Of a DNA stretch of 64,000 bases, positions 32,684-45,180 are shown one piece after another (the stretch's first letter is position 1; every line of letters begins with the position of its first letter). The DNA is taken from positions 190,489,739 through 190,553,738 of the forward strand of contig JASDDO010000026.1 of assembly GCA_030015575.1 (NCBI GenBank), given 5' to 3'. A program made the position numbers and the translations under genes. The stretch is from Agapanthus africanus (taxonomy: Eukaryota; Streptophyta; Magnoliopsida; Asparagales; Amaryllidaceae). Under the pieces are notes generated by a model. The model was not told where the DNA came from and made no database searches. It was given only the letters and a program-made list of their open reading frames with translations.

Positions 32684-34778
32684 TGTTAGGTTACTGCAGC
32701 GCTCCAGCCATCAATCTGTGGCCAAATGTAGAATTTTTTTTTACAAAAACCAGCGCTACCATAACCCGATGCCCGTATCGATCCATAAGCCCTAGATAAC
32801 AAAACATGCATATGAACTAAACTAAAGGTTAGAAAGATTATACCAAATGAACAAAGTCCTTCAGTCTTCCATTTTCCTCCTTAGCTCCTTGAGGCATGCT
32901 CAAACGAACTTGGTCGCCGGTCTCCCTTCGTCGAAGACGATCCACCCGAGGGATGTAGTAATGGCTCTAGCTTCACATCAAGGATGCAAGTGAAACAACT
33001 AGGGTTTCTAGGTTGAAAATCTAGAAAGCCTAGGATGTAGTGAGTATTCTAATGTGTTTGGCTATCTCATCTCACCTCCTCTCATGATTCTCAACACATG
33101 AGACGGTTGAGAGGAGGTGAAAGATGAAGGTGGAGGCAACTCAAGAAAACTCATGGAGAGTGAAGCTAATGGTGAGGGAGATGAAGAAAAACTCATGCTC
33201 AAAAATAATGAGCCATCCTTGGAGAGAGAAAATCCAATGCTTGGTTTTGTAAAACCATTCTTTTCAATTTTAAAACGACACTATACTTGAATAGTATGAA
33301 GAAATGAATTAACAATTCATTTGTGCACACTATGCAACCATGGCCCTCACCATGCTCCCATCAATCTAATTTCTACCTCATAATTTATTTAATATAAATG
33401 GTTAAATCAATATGAGGTGTTTACCTTCTTGAATGTTTTCCGGATAAAATAAAAATTACATTCTACTATATATACATACCTGTATTCGTACCGAAATACG
33501 AATACCCAAAAAGAAAGAATAAAAAAAGAACATAATACTAGAATATACATATCGAAATACATATACGTAAATTATTAAATCAATACCAGATTTAATAATC
33601 CGGCTTAAAGCCGAGCCGGCTAGTATTATCAACTGTCCAATAGAAAGTCTGGGTACATAGAACAATCAATTGATCAGAACCCTGCACGTATCCAATACGG
33701 CTACTACATCATTTCTTCAGAACTAAGGAAAAACTCATTGGGGGACTCTAAAGACTCTTCAATCCGCTGGCAGTGGGTTTAACCATAAGCACGTCAGCGG
33801 CACTAGCTGTACATAATGGCTACCTAAGTATTGAGCGAAAGGAAGGCCGACGAGCAAACTCATCCAAACCTCTAAAGAGCCTATCCGGGACAATCTCCAT
33901 ACAGTCTGTTCTATTCATCTAAGAGTATCGCAAATCGAGTCTAGGGTGTGGATAAAGTCATACCCCTAATAACGCAGCATTTCGTGTCGGTATGAAGCCC
34001 ATCACCCAATGAGAAACTGCTGATCCAAATCAGTAATCCTCGTCCACCTCGGCCGAGGATTTCTGGGTATGGCCACCCGTGCAAAGCGCAACATCAACCC
34101 CCAATACAGGGAGAGACGAATCCCCGAAGATCCGCTCACTTCCTCTATGTGGCTCGGGACTGTACCCAACTAAAACCTGTTTGCACGACTCCTTTAAGCC
34201 TTGGTAGGGTAGTAATCAAAGCACAGTGGGAACTCGCACAAGACAAATGACGATTTCAGGTCGACAGACTAACCTGTGCTTATGTCACATGGGAACTGCT
34301 ATCTTACAATAGGTATAATACCAACTAACATGTTCCCGGCGAGTCCGTCCAGTGTACTCATAACCTAATGAGCTCCTGTATACTATCTTAGGTGACTAAA
34401 TGACACCAATGGTTTGTGAGACCGGCCACCGCCCCTCGTCAGGGTCTCGATAAGTACACACTAGTCCACTCCGGAGTATTGATTCCCAGTCTCAATATTC
34501 CCACGACTAGGGACATTTAAGGATGTTCTTATAGACCACTCAGCTCCCACTTTTTGATCGTCATCATAATGCTGGTAGTCAAGCAAGAATCTTTTGAGCT
34601 CTTTCAACATGTAACAGTGATCTGTAATGCCACCTAATGTTGTACATGATGATTGAAACAAACCAGATAGCATACTATCATCTCGAGTAAGACTGTTCTC
34701 CCGGTATAGGTCCTCCATCAATCATCACAATTGCGTTCCTGCGATTCAATAATTGACTTGAGGGCACTATAGCCACCA
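32684..34778 (-). mobile_element. Copia D 3' LTR (2095 bp)
   Basis: On plus it begins TGTTAGGTTACTGCAGC and ends TATAGCCACCA. In element sense the start is TGGTGGC rather than TGTTGGC. It is related to the LTR of copia E (54100-56151), for example the GGCTATAGT start block. It is 54 bases shorter than the 5' LTR, fully explained by a 54-bp duplication in the latter. Confidence 0.9.
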
Positions 34779-34793
34779 ATCTCCCACTTGCAC
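34779..34793 (-). other. Polypurine tract, copia D
   Basis: The reverse complement reads GTGCAAGTGGGAGAT and abuts the 3' LTR. It is the same tract type as in copies B and C. Confidence 0.82.
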
Positions 34794-36884
34794 TTAAGGC
34801 TAATTAGTGCGGTGTCGCACACTCATAGCCCGTGTGATACCGAACACTCAACTTCTCTACTAATCAGTTTCGCAAAGCCCCTTTGTGAAACTATTGCGTT
34901 CGATAAATAGCCTCTGTGAGTGGATCCGCTCCAGTGTTTCTTTCTGTATCTCTCTATCTCAACTTCGTGGGGAAATACTATCTCTTGAAATGAGTGATAC
35001 ATGTCTTAGAATTTATCTGGATATATGATGGGTCCCAGTTCACAAATGAACTCCAAATCCAACAAACTTCTTAGACTGTATCATCCACCGAATTTAATCA
35101 GTATCCTGCGCCAGGCCTTCCTCAGTATCCGCTTGGACCACCTGTCCAACATACCGTCCTTCAAAAAGAGGAAAAACTATAACTCTGACAGTCACTCTGT
35201 CATCCAGGTCACCTTGGAAACCTCAAATGATAACCGCCTCCCGAAGGAGGCTACCGTTACCATATAGCAAGAACATTCACTTATGTTCATAACTGCTTCC
35301 CAACGTTTCTCCAGGATTTGATAAATATATTTGCTTAATAGTGAAAAAGCAATATCTTGGGTCGTACTTGACATTTCATGAATGACTCAATTGCCTAAGC
35401 AAGTGATACGTCAATCATGCAAATCCCTCTCCTCATCAGTCTAGAAGACATGTCTTTAGAGAGAGTGACTCCATCATCCGCGGGTACACTACCACGCCAG
35501 GAGTCGTCCATTCTAAATACTTTAGAATAGTGTCAAAGTACCCAAAATTGTGACACTTCCCAAATCTAGAACTAAAACCATAGATCTAGTGACCAGAAAA
35601 ACTGATATTTATCCATATCCTATGTGGAAAAATAACTTGTGACAACCACAGTATAACCAATCGTAGTATAGGAATATCACTTCCTATTAAGAGTATGTTA
35701 TTCAAATACCAGGACATCACTGCCTACTACCTTCTCAAATCTAGATCCATCTGTTATTCTGATGAAGGCAAATTCTATAACTATCACATCAAAACTAGAT
35801 GATCAATTTCCGCTATACCTGCTTTAGTCTATAAATAGACATAATCTACTTGCCCACTATGCTTCCACTGCTCCCACTGATTACAACAACCCTCTGGTGG
35901 AATCATATACACGTGCACATCTAAAGATAGTTTAGAACGGCGTTATACTCATCCTCCCGCCGGGTCTTATAGTCTAGAGTAGCAGCAATGGCAAATCTGT
36001 GTTAACAAGAACCTCCCTGTCACCATCTCTGGGAAGACCGAAGTGCCTCTCGGGTGCCTGAGGATACCCACCAAATCTGCCGAGTGGCTAATGGATCGTC
36101 GAAACCAATTGAATCATCAGGTTCTATTAAATTTTCAGTAATCGTTTGTGGTTCTGGAACTTCTTCTAGTTCTACCATACTCCCACTAATGTTTTCAGAA
36201 AAATAATCCATTTTACTAAAACTGTAGCGAGTCAAGAACAATATAACTATTGATCTTCCAAAATGGTATAATGTTAACCCTCGTCACAGCCTAGGATAAC
36301 CCACAAACTGGCATTACTGAAACATGCCTTGAGTTTGTCCAGAGTCTGGTTTTAAGCATAAACCGGACAATTCCATATACCTTAACATCGTTAAGATATG
36401 AACCATTCTATATACAATATAGAAACAGATGCACTGATTTAATTGGAACCAGATTCAAAATATGCAGCTATCTCCGGTACACGTCAACTAAATGGAGAGA
36501 GACCGATGAACATTACTCAACTAGGAATGCATCCAGGTATGAGTAACCTGAAAGAGAAGTAAGTTCTCAAAACTATTACTATAATACCAAACACAAGTAT
36601 TTACATTTTCGATCACCTTGAAGAATCCCAATACTTGCAACACACGGTTCTCTACTTTATTCTTGTACCAATAACTTCTCAAAACTTGGACCGTATATTT
36701 CTACGAAATACTTGCCTAAAACTGGAGAAGTCATAAGTAAACGGAATATAGTACGAGTACCAACCCCTTTATTCTAATGGACACTGAACAACATACAATA
36801 CTTTGTAGAAGTCCCCTGAGTTGAACAACATACCATAATATTGCATTTTATATTCCCCATTCTTATGCATTTTATAATGAAAAC

Positions 36885-38105
36885 AGGTGCTTTTGACGCA
36901 TGTCTGCTACATATTACAGGTTACAGGTTCTTGGAGCGAAAACAGTGAAAAAGACAAAAAAACGACACAAAAAAGGGACTTTGACCAACAAATAGAAGGA
37001 TCTTAATCAAGCGTACACAAAAGATCAGTACAAGGCAACGCAAGGTCCAAGATTACAAAGCAAACGGTTAAAAGTCCACTGCAATTGTTCACTGGAGATC
37101 TGGAAGAAATAGAGAAGCCAAATTGAACAAAGATCCAAAGAAATAAAAAGCCCAAGAAGCCCAGAATCAGTTCCAAAATTTCCAGACATAAAATTTTACC
37201 AAAGCTTGGAAGTCTACTTTGACTAGGTCTTCCTAAGAATATTTTGGTAAATGTAGACATGCGAATCAATTGTAACCTAGGATTTCTATCTCCTATAAAT
37301 AGAAGCCCAAATCATTGTATTCTTTTCATGCCTCCCTTCATTAATAAATTCAGCATTCTTTTGGAGAGCATCATTTTTGTATGTTCTTTATTTTCAGCCC
37401 TAGGTTAATTTTTCTATTCTTGCTCTAGATAAATTTAATTCCTTGCCCTAGTTAATCTTTTATTCTCTACCCTAGATAAATGTATTTTAATTCCCTAATG
37501 AGCGAGTAGTCTCATCGCTTGTTAGGGTTAGATCTGGGGAAGGTTTGAGAGACGAAGATCTCTCATCCCCTTTCTTGCCCGTCATATATTTTCATAGGAC
37601 TCTATGCATATATGCACATACCGCTCCCTACGGCACCCTATCCCATGAGGTAGCGGTGATACCGTAGTATAAAGGCCTGGTTGTGATTGTTTTTCATGGA
37701 GGTTAGGGTAAGGATTTCTAAAGGAAGGACAAGAACCTAGAGGAAGAAACATCTTCCCAAATGGTTCTAATCCCTTTTACTAATAATTACCATAACACCT
37801 AATTAGATCTTCATATGGGTATAGAAAGCGGTGAGATTTATTGACTTTCCAAACTTAAGCTAGACCTAACCCTAGCAAGATTTAGATATAGATTAATTTA
37901 GTTTTTAGATTTAATAATCAAACCGACCACAATCGGAATTAACTCTTTTGAGCGAATAGGAAATTCACAAAATCCCTGTGGACCGACCCGTACTCACCAG
38001 CTAGCTGCAAAGCGACGCCGTTGATGATTGCGGTAATAAATAGTTTTTGAGATCAATCACGTCGTAGGTTAAAATCTGTACTATGGTTAAGAAAAATTAC
38101 ACCGC
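36885..38105 (+). mobile_element. Unclassified insertion in copia D, LTR-like
   Basis: About 1.2 kb with no counterpart in copies A-C. It carries a TATAAATA box on plus at 37294-37301 and an unusual ATCCCTGTGGACCGACCC motif near 37970, resembling the end region of some plant Ty3/gypsy (Tat/Athila-like) LTRs. I could not find matching termini or a target duplicate, so the borders are approximate and the class is a guess. The short frame at 37003-37269 (minus) has no recognisable domain. Confidence 0.35.
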
Positions 38106-38574
38106 TGTTTAATGCTCCTTACCCAATTATCAACCGATATAAGTAAATGTCATGGACATAATATCGAAAAGTTATATCTCACTTTAAAATAAACGTACAG
38201 ATATATCAGTTTGAAATTGGTGCATAACGATGGATATTCAATACCAAATATTTGCCATCTGGCAAAAACCCAGGTGACTTCCTACAATATCACAAATTAC
38301 AACGAATTCCGATATAATAAGGATATAGTCACCTAATTCCCAATATCTTACTCCCACTCACCATCTGTAACACTATACAGATGTGAGAAATGAATCTGGT
38401 AAATACATACCCAGGAGTTAGAATCCAATAGGGAAAACAATTTTAATTTAACATAGCACAGTGAAACTGAAACATGAAAATGTTTCGAAGGGGTAGCCAG
38501 GTATTCCTAGTAATGCCTCTTCCACTATCCAGATTTATGACAGTAACTGTATATTTCCTTACCATCTCTCCAAT

Positions 38575-39320
38575 CCCTTTATTTGTCTTTACTTATTACC
38601 TTCTGTACACCACCTTTAGGCTAAATGGTTTTCTTCCTTCCCTACCATTAAGCACCAGCCTATGGTTTGGAAGAAGACTATCCAATAAGCGCAATAGGTG
38701 TACCCTCCTAATACTAGGAGCTCTCGCAACTTGAGAGAATGTAAAGGGAAAAGACAATTGAATAATTCTTATTCAATTACTCCTGAACCGGAAACCATCC
38801 TAGAATTTGGAACAAGTTCCTTCGAGTTCGTATGTTACCATACGATGGCGTATCCAATAAATGTGGATCTTCATAGTGTTACGGAATGTTCCGGAGAAAA
38901 GCAAAGGTGAACTAGTAGTGGTAAGGGTATACGCGGTTTCATCGTGAATGATAGTAGTCGCAATGTCCTTTGCCCTCAATCTAATCCCTTTATTTGTCTT
39001 TACTTATTATCTTCTGTACACCATATATAGGCTTAATTGGTTTTCTTCCCTACCTTTCGGCACCAGCCTGAGGTTTGGAAGAAGACTATCTAATAAGCGC
39101 AATAGGCGTACTCTCCTAATACCAGGAGCTCTCGCAACCTGAGAGAAGGTAAAGCGAAACGACAACTGAATAGTCATATTCTATTTCTATTTCTCCAGAA
39201 CCATAAACCATCCTCGAGCTGAAACATGTTTTATAGAGTTCGTATGTAACTATACGATGACATATCCAATAAATGTGGATCTTCGTAGTGATACAAATGT
39301 TCTGGAGAAATGCAAAGGAA
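38575..39320. repeat. Tandem duplication, period 411 bp, in copia D
   Basis: The block starting CCCTTTATTTGTCTTTAC at 38575 recurs at 38986. Homology runs about 330 bases to near 38910 and 39320. It explains the pair of similar short frames MKMFRR... and MIVVAMS..., which share ...FVFTYYLLYT.... These frames are on the strand opposite to the element's sense and are not genes. Confidence 0.85.
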
Positions 39321-39741
39321 AAGAAGGAGCGGCAATGATTTATGCGACTAAATGACAATCCAAAAGCCAAAGTGTTTTAAGAAGGTTCGGTTAACTTGGT
39401 TCATGAGTTTTAGTTTAGGGTCGGGTCATGGTCGCTGTCAGAAAGAAGAGAAAAGAAACACTCAGCGTGCACTCTAACCTAGATCATAATGGTTAATCAC
39501 TTTATCTAATCAGGATGTCTCCCACTGTTTCCTCGAATTCTCCTCCAAACCCAAAAGAAGAATTAGTCGGGATCATCTAAAATCACCCGAGGTTTAAACC
39601 AACTCATCAGTGGGAATCGGGATCCAACTATCATCACATGATAACTTGATGGAATCCACTCAAGTCACCACACTCCAGAAGGTATGCGCATGCCTGGAAA
39701 GTTTCCTGTATGTTTGAAACTCCTGATGTGTGTTTTTACCC

Positions 39742-40000
39742 CTAGGACCAAAGTGACCTTGATGAATAATCAACAAATCAAAAGGTCCTAGTCATGTTCA
39801 ACCCATCATTATCTTGATTGCGTTAAACCCACCCGCACGACCCTTGACGAAGGATCAACAAATTCGTACGACTGTCCTAACCAATCTACATGTCCATGCG
39901 ACAGAAAAGCATTACAGAGCTACCGCACACTACGTCTCGGCGAATAGCAATGACAAATATAGCACGAATACTAAGCAATACTAATCTGAAATGACGAAGG
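39742..40000 (-). other. Triple stem-loop array, copia D leader
   Basis: In the last stem CTAGGACC (39742-39749) and GGTCCTAG (39784-39791) pair perfectly over 8 bp, around an apical TTGATGAATAATCAA (plus reading, 39759-39773). The middle stem is GATTGGTTA with TAACGCAATC in element sense, pairing with one bulge. The first stem, near 39912-40000, is imperfect. The stems hold although the bases differ from copies A-C. Confidence 0.65.
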
Positions 40001-40903
40001 TCTACGGCTGGATTATGGCGAAAAACCTTTACCGTAATGAACTTGATATCGTTCAAGGAACCGAGTGGTTTTTATAAATATATATAGCGGCGAAAACTTT
40101 TGCTAAAGAGGTCACTTCTTGTGAAGGGATCTCGGCTCTTTCCTCGTCGAGTGCGGTGCAGGATATTGCAATCTGAATACCACGTTGCAAAGCAAAAGAA
40201 AACGACTATAGTGAAGTTATTATCCTGACGGAGACTTCTTCCCAAGGAGTCACTCCCGATGAAGGATCTCGACCCTTACCTCGTCGAATGAGGTGCAGGA
40301 TATTCCAAACTGAATACCCCTGTGCAAAGTAAAAGAGAACATATGTAATATCCTTTTTAAAATTGGTTCCAACAACATCAAATAGGTTTATTTTCCTTCC
40401 ATTGATCAGAATCAACACAGTACCATCAATTAATCACACAAGAAAAGAACGAAAATAAAATGTACGTATATGCCATCCGCATTCGCCATTGGGCTCCATC
40501 ATCACCCGTTAGGTTACTTAACTAACGACAGAGCGGGGGCTGAACTAGCGTGAGTGAAAAACATATACAACATCTACTAGTATATATAAATATATATAAC
40601 GTTCATCCCAGGCATGATATAAGCAACATCACAGAAACATCACAGAATGATGGATAATCTAGGAGCCCCCGGTTTCTTTTGAGCCGCAAATGAAAGCCGA
40701 CATTCCCTAGTCGTGTGGATAGCCTGTGCAATGTAAAACCTAGACCCCTACGAGCGCGGAAAGTTACCCTCCAATCCCAGAAGCGAGGTAACCCCAATCA
40801 ACAACGTGAATGGGGCACCCGACACTCCGCGGAATCCGGCAACTTGAGAACCCCTCCTTGGGTCAACCTCTACCCCCTACGAGCGCGGCGAATAGCCCAC
40901 CAA

Positions 40904-40964
40904 TTCTAGAGTGAGGTCCCCTCCTTCTCAACGCCATAAGATACGGACCCGTTGCTCTCTAGAA
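40904..40964 (-). other. TTCTAGAG stem, copia D leader
   Basis: TTCTAGAG (40904-40911) and CTCTAGAA (40957-40964) pair perfectly and match the outer stem of copy C. The loop between them differs from that of the other copies. Confidence 0.55.
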
Positions 40965-41834
40965 CCCGGCTATTCATGCACTCCACCGCGGGGTAATCCT
41001 AGTACAGAAAAGAAAATAAGTATTAGGGTGACATCGACCTCAACCTCGTCGTGCCCCAAACAAATAACATACAAACTTGCAGTGACGGCAGTCCATATTT
41101 TGGATGCTGGTCCTGCAATATCAAATGTACAAATAAACCCAAACTGTACTACCATTGCACCCAAGCTATCCATACGACGATCCCGCCACAACCACAACAC
41201 AACACAGAACATCAACGTGAATGTCACGTTCGCAAACCCGTCTAAAAGTCATATAGCAATTAGACGAGTTGTACCTCTCTAATGACATTCACGGTCGCAG
41301 ATAGTAATGTATGTACTGAAAACTATGACATCAGAATTCTGCACGCAATTAGCAAACTAAACCAATTTCCAAATCCATGAAAAAACAGTGAGCTAAAGTT
41401 CTAAAAACCGATCGTTTTAAGCCAATTCGGATGTCTGAATAGAAATGAAAAGCGCACGAACCTTCAAGCGGAGTTAGAGCACGAAATTAACTTCAAGTTA
41501 GGGGGCCTAGAGGGGGTACCCTATCCCAGAGGCTACCACGAGGTGGCCAGGGGGTGATGCCGACCCGAAATTTCCCAAGGTGGGGCAGTTTCATGTCCCC
41601 ACTGCCTAGACCACCTTGTGGTGGTCATGGGAAGTGGGCCTAGCCATTCGGTCCCCGTAAGCTCTCTCCGGGGTGGCCATGTTCCACACCGCAGCTTCTC
41701 AGTTCAAACCGTGAACCCGCGGGGTATGCAAACTTCTCAAAACTTCAGTTTTGGAACTGCTTTTTCGACAGTTTTTGCGCGACTAAAATGGCGGATTTCT
41801 AACATCGCAATGAGTTAACTAAGGCTTATGGAGT

Positions 41835-41847
41835 GGCTATGATACCA
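41835..41847 (-). other. Primer binding site, copia D
   Basis: The reverse complement is TGGTATCATAGCC, directly next to the LTR end. It has one change from TGGTATCAGAGCC. Confidence 0.8.
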
Positions 41848-43996
41848 TGTTAGATTGCGGCAGCGCCTCGGCCATCAACCCGTAACCAAATGCTGAACAA
41901 AAATTTACAAAAACCGGCGCTACCATAACCCGATGCCCGGATCGATCCATAACTCCTAGATAACAAAACATGTATATGAACTAAACTAAAGGTTAGTAAG
42001 ATTATACCAAAAGAACAAAGTCCTTCAATCTTCCATCTTCCTCCTTAGCTCCGTGAGGTATGCTCGAACAAACTTGGCCGCCGGTCTCCCTTCGTCGAAG
42101 ACGATCCATCCGAGGGATGTAGTAATGGCTCTAGCTTCACATCAAGGATGCAAGTGAAGCAACTGGGGTTTCTAAGTTGCTAATCTAGAAATCCTAGGAT
42201 CTAGTGAGTGTTCTAAAGTGTTTGTCTATCTTATCACACCTCTTCTCATGATTCTCAACACATGAGATGGTTGAGAGGAGGTAAAAGATGAAGGTGGAGG
42301 CAACTCAAGAAAGCTCTTGCAGAGTGAAGGTAATGGTGAGGGAGATGAAGAAAAACTCAAGCTAAAAAATAATGAGCCATCCTTGGAAAGAGAAAATCCA
42401 ATGCTTGGTTTTGTAAAACCATTCATTTCAAATTTAAAATGGCACCATACTTTAATAGTATGAACAAATGAATTAACAATTCATTTGTGCACACTATGCA
42501 AGCATGGTCCTCACCATAGTCCCATCAATTTAATTTCCACCTCATAATCTATTTAGTATAAATGGTTAAATCAAAATGAGGTGTCTACCATCTAGAAATT
42601 TTTCCAGTCAAAATACGGATTGCATTCTACTGTATATACATACATGTATTCGTACCGAAATACGAATACCTGAAGAGATAGAATAACACAAAGAACATAA
42701 TACTAGAATATAGATATAGAAATACACATACGTAAATTATTAAATCAATACCAGATTTAATAATCCGGCTCAAACCCAAGCCGGCTCTTATTATCAACTG
42801 TCCAATCGAAAGTCCGGGTACATAGTACAGTCAATCGATCGAAAACCTGCACGTATCCAATACGGCTACTACATCATTTCGCCAGAACCAGGGAAACCCT
42901 CTGTGTGGGACACTAAAGACTCATCAATATGCTGGCAGTGGGTTTAACCACATGCTGTGTGGGACACTAAAGACTCATCAATACGCTGGCAGTGGGTTTT
43001 ACCACAAGCACGTCGGCAGCAATAGTTGTATATAACGGATACCCACGTATTGAGCGAAAGGAAGGCCGATGAGCAAATTCATCCAGACCCCTACTGAGCC
43101 TGTCCGAGACAATCTCTATACATTCCGGTCTGTTCGTCTAAGAGTATATTAAATAGAGTCTAGGGGGTGGATAAAGTCAGACCCCTAATAACGTGACATT
43201 TTGTGTTGGTATGAAGCCCATCACCCAATGAGAAACTACTTATCCAAATCAGTAATTCTTGTCCACCTCGGCCGAGGATTTCTGGTGATGGCCACCCGTG
43301 CATAGCCCAAAATCAACCCCCAATACCGGGAGAGACGAATCCCCGACGATCTGCTCACTACATCCATGTGGCACGGGACTGTACCCAACTAAAACCTGTT
43401 TGCACGACTCCATTGAGCCGTGATAGTGTAGTAATTAAAGTACAGTGGGAACTCACACGAGACAAATGACGATCTCAGGTTGACAGACTAACCTGTACTC
43501 ATGTCACCTGGGAATTGCTATCTGACAATAGGTATAATACCAACTAATATGTTCCCGACGAGTCCATCCAATGTACTCGTAACCCAATGAGCACCTGTAT
43601 ACTATCTTAGGTGACTAACTGACACCAATGGCTTGTGAGACCGGCCACCATCCTTAGTTGGGGTCTCGATAAGTACATATTATTCTACTCCGGAGTATCA
43701 ATACATAGTCTCGATACTCTCACGACTAGGGACATTTAAGGATGTGCTTATAGACCACCTAGCTCCCACTTATATGATCGCCATTATTATGCTGGTAGTC
43801 AAGCAAGAATCGTATGGGCTCTATCAACATGTTATAGTGATCTGTCAGGCCACCTAATGCTGTATATGATGATAGACAAACCAGATAGCATATTATCATC
43901 TTGAGTAAAACTGTTCTCCCAGTATAGGTCCTCACTCAATCATCACAATCGCGTACCTGTGATTTAATAATTGACTTGAGGGCACTATCGCCAACA
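41848..43996 (-). mobile_element. Copia D 5' LTR (2149 bp)
   Basis: On plus it starts TGTTAGATTGCGGCAGC and ends ATCGCCAACA. It contains a 54-bp tandem duplication beginning CTGTGTGGGACAC at 42901 and 42955, absent from the 3' LTR. It is otherwise colinear with 32684-34778. Confidence 0.9.
42901..43008. repeat. 54-bp tandem duplication in copia D 5' LTR
   Basis: Two adjacent copies begin at 42901 and 42955 and differ at a few bases. The length difference between D's two LTRs (2149 against 2095) equals 54, so the duplication arose in one LTR after insertion. Confidence 0.88.
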
Positions 43997-44757
43997 ATAA
44001 ATGAATAAATATATATATATATATATATATACATATATAATAATGAAGCATGGCTTGATTTTCTACTTTTGAGAAAATAGAAATGAGGTGGAAAATGAGA
44101 GCATGGTTGCAAGCATGGGATTTATTTATTTTTATTCATCTTGACTCACTATTCAAGCATGGTTGCAATTTTATATTGCAAAATTCCATGCTTGAATGAA
44201 TGGGGGTCATGAGTTGCTATTCATTCTAGTCACATTCTCAACACTTAGCCATTTTCCTTGCCTTGCTCCTATGGTTGCTCTCTATCTTCTTCTTCTTCCT
44301 CAATCCCATGGTTCAAGTTTCAACCCTCACATGTGATGTGAACCATGAAGCTTGAACACAAACTAGTGAGCAAATTAAACCCTTACTTCACCATCACACA
44401 TTATATTAGCAATTTGATATGGAGTGTTTCCTTCACTAATGAGATTAGTGAAGGGTTAGCTTGAGGTTGTGGACTTCGGGTGGATCATCTTTGGCGCGAA
44501 AATCATGAAGGAGGTTCGTTCAACTCTAAGAGGAACATAGTAGAGTCACGTGGATTTCAACCCAGAGCTATTGAAGAGAAGGATTCGAACTACAATTGTT
44601 GTATGCTCTTTTCTACTCTTGAGTTAATCACATCACAAAGGCAAACCCTAATAATCTAGTAATGATCTTGTTAGTCTAACTTAGCACCTAATAAAAATTA
44701 AAATGTAGCATGCTTGATGCCTCTAGAACCTCATGGTGGTGTTAAGGTCGACTTTCA
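43997..44757 (+). mobile_element. Copia C 5' LTR, right part
   Basis: Resumes the LTR of 31300-32683 within the AT repeat. It carries GAAGCATGGCT and later TTGATGCCTC blocks shared with copia A (4100-5068) and ends CTTTCA before the primer site. Confidence 0.88.
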
Positions 44758-44770
44758 TGGTATCAGAGCT
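44758..44770 (+). other. Primer binding site, copia C
   Basis: TGGTATCAGAGCT, as in copia A. It shows that the LTR at 31300-44757 is C's 5' LTR and not the 3' LTR of A. Confidence 0.85.
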
Positions 44771-45180
44771 AAGCTAAAACATTAGGGCAACTTGTAGCGA
44801 CGTTAGAAATCCGCTGTTTTGTCGCGCAAAAACATCCAATAAAGACAGTTTTCCAAAATGATGTTTTGAGTTGTTCGCGCACCGCGGGGTCACGGTTTGA
44901 ACCGAGAAGCCTCGGGGTAGAGCGTGCGCATCCTGGGGACACCCCATGGGGGACTGAACGGCTGGGCCCACTCCTCAAGACCACTACTAGTTGGTGTTGG
45001 CGGTAGGGGCCCGAAACTGCCCCGCTTTAGGCAGTTTCGGGTCTGCCTCACCCCCTGTCCACCATGTGGTGGCCTCGAGGGTGGGGTACCCCATCTAGGC
45101 CCTCCATTTGATACTTAATTTTAGGTCTTCGCCCCCGCGATGATTCGGGCGGGTTTCGATTTCATTTCGACTCCCGGATT
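44771..45180 (+). other. Copia C leader, first part with GC-rich island
   Basis: It matches copia A from 5082: GACGTTAGAAATCCG, then a GC-rich island (about 44870-45110) with several C/G runs able to pair, such as GGGTACCCC-type motifs. It is cut at 45181 by a solo LARD LTR after CTCCCGGATT. The frames inside are short and overlap in opposite senses, so no gene is called. Confidence 0.7.
45176..45180. repeat. Solo LTR target-site duplication, left
   Basis: GGATT. The same five bases follow the LTR at 48454-48458. Confidence 0.93.

Larger units (their letters stand above)
34800..39430 (-). pseudogene. Copia D pol relic (interrupted)
   Basis: A heavily decayed polyprotein on the minus strand. 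The start codon corresponding to copies A-C is at 39430. A linker between integrase and RT is readable at 36020-36241 (frame with MVELEEVPEPQTITENLIEP, equivalent to VELEEVS in copy A). An RT block equivalent to IYGLKQAS lies near 35800-35870, and the tail near 34850-34930 reads like the RNase H end. The catalytic YVDD is not recognisable. The relic is interrupted by foreign sequence at about 36885-38105 and by a tandem duplication. Assignment rests on fragments only. Confidence 0.65.
39431..41834 (-). other. Copia D leader, non-coding and structured
   Basis: Read on minus. A GC-rich island lies near 41500-41720. A D-specific stretch lies near 40980-41300. Then come the TTCTAG stem (40904-40964) with GCTCTCTAG-flanked loops, two copies of the CGAGCGCGG/GCTCGTAGGGG block (near 40880 and 40755), two ~150-bp hairpin modules (about 40080-40350), and the triple stem-loops (about 39742-40000). 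It ends with a pyrimidine tract and GACAG before the pol ATG. No gag is seen. Confidence 0.65.
32684..43996 (-). mobile_element. Copia D: full-length, degenerate, 11.3 kb, minus strand
   Basis: 5' LTR 41848-43996, interior 34779-41847, 3' LTR 32684-34778. Primer site (rc) at 41835-41847 and polypurine tract (rc) at 34779. It is inserted in the AT repeat of the copia C LTR; flanks ATATA and ATAAA are an imperfect target duplicate in simple sequence. The LTRs are visibly diverged. The interior carries a private insertion (about 36885-38105) and a 411-bp-period duplication (38575-39320). Confidence 0.9.

Noticed and set aside
38474-39142. Two similar short frames (86 and 64 codons) suggesting a duplicated gene
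   Set aside because: They come from the 411-bp-period duplication in copia D, run antisense to the element, and have no domain.
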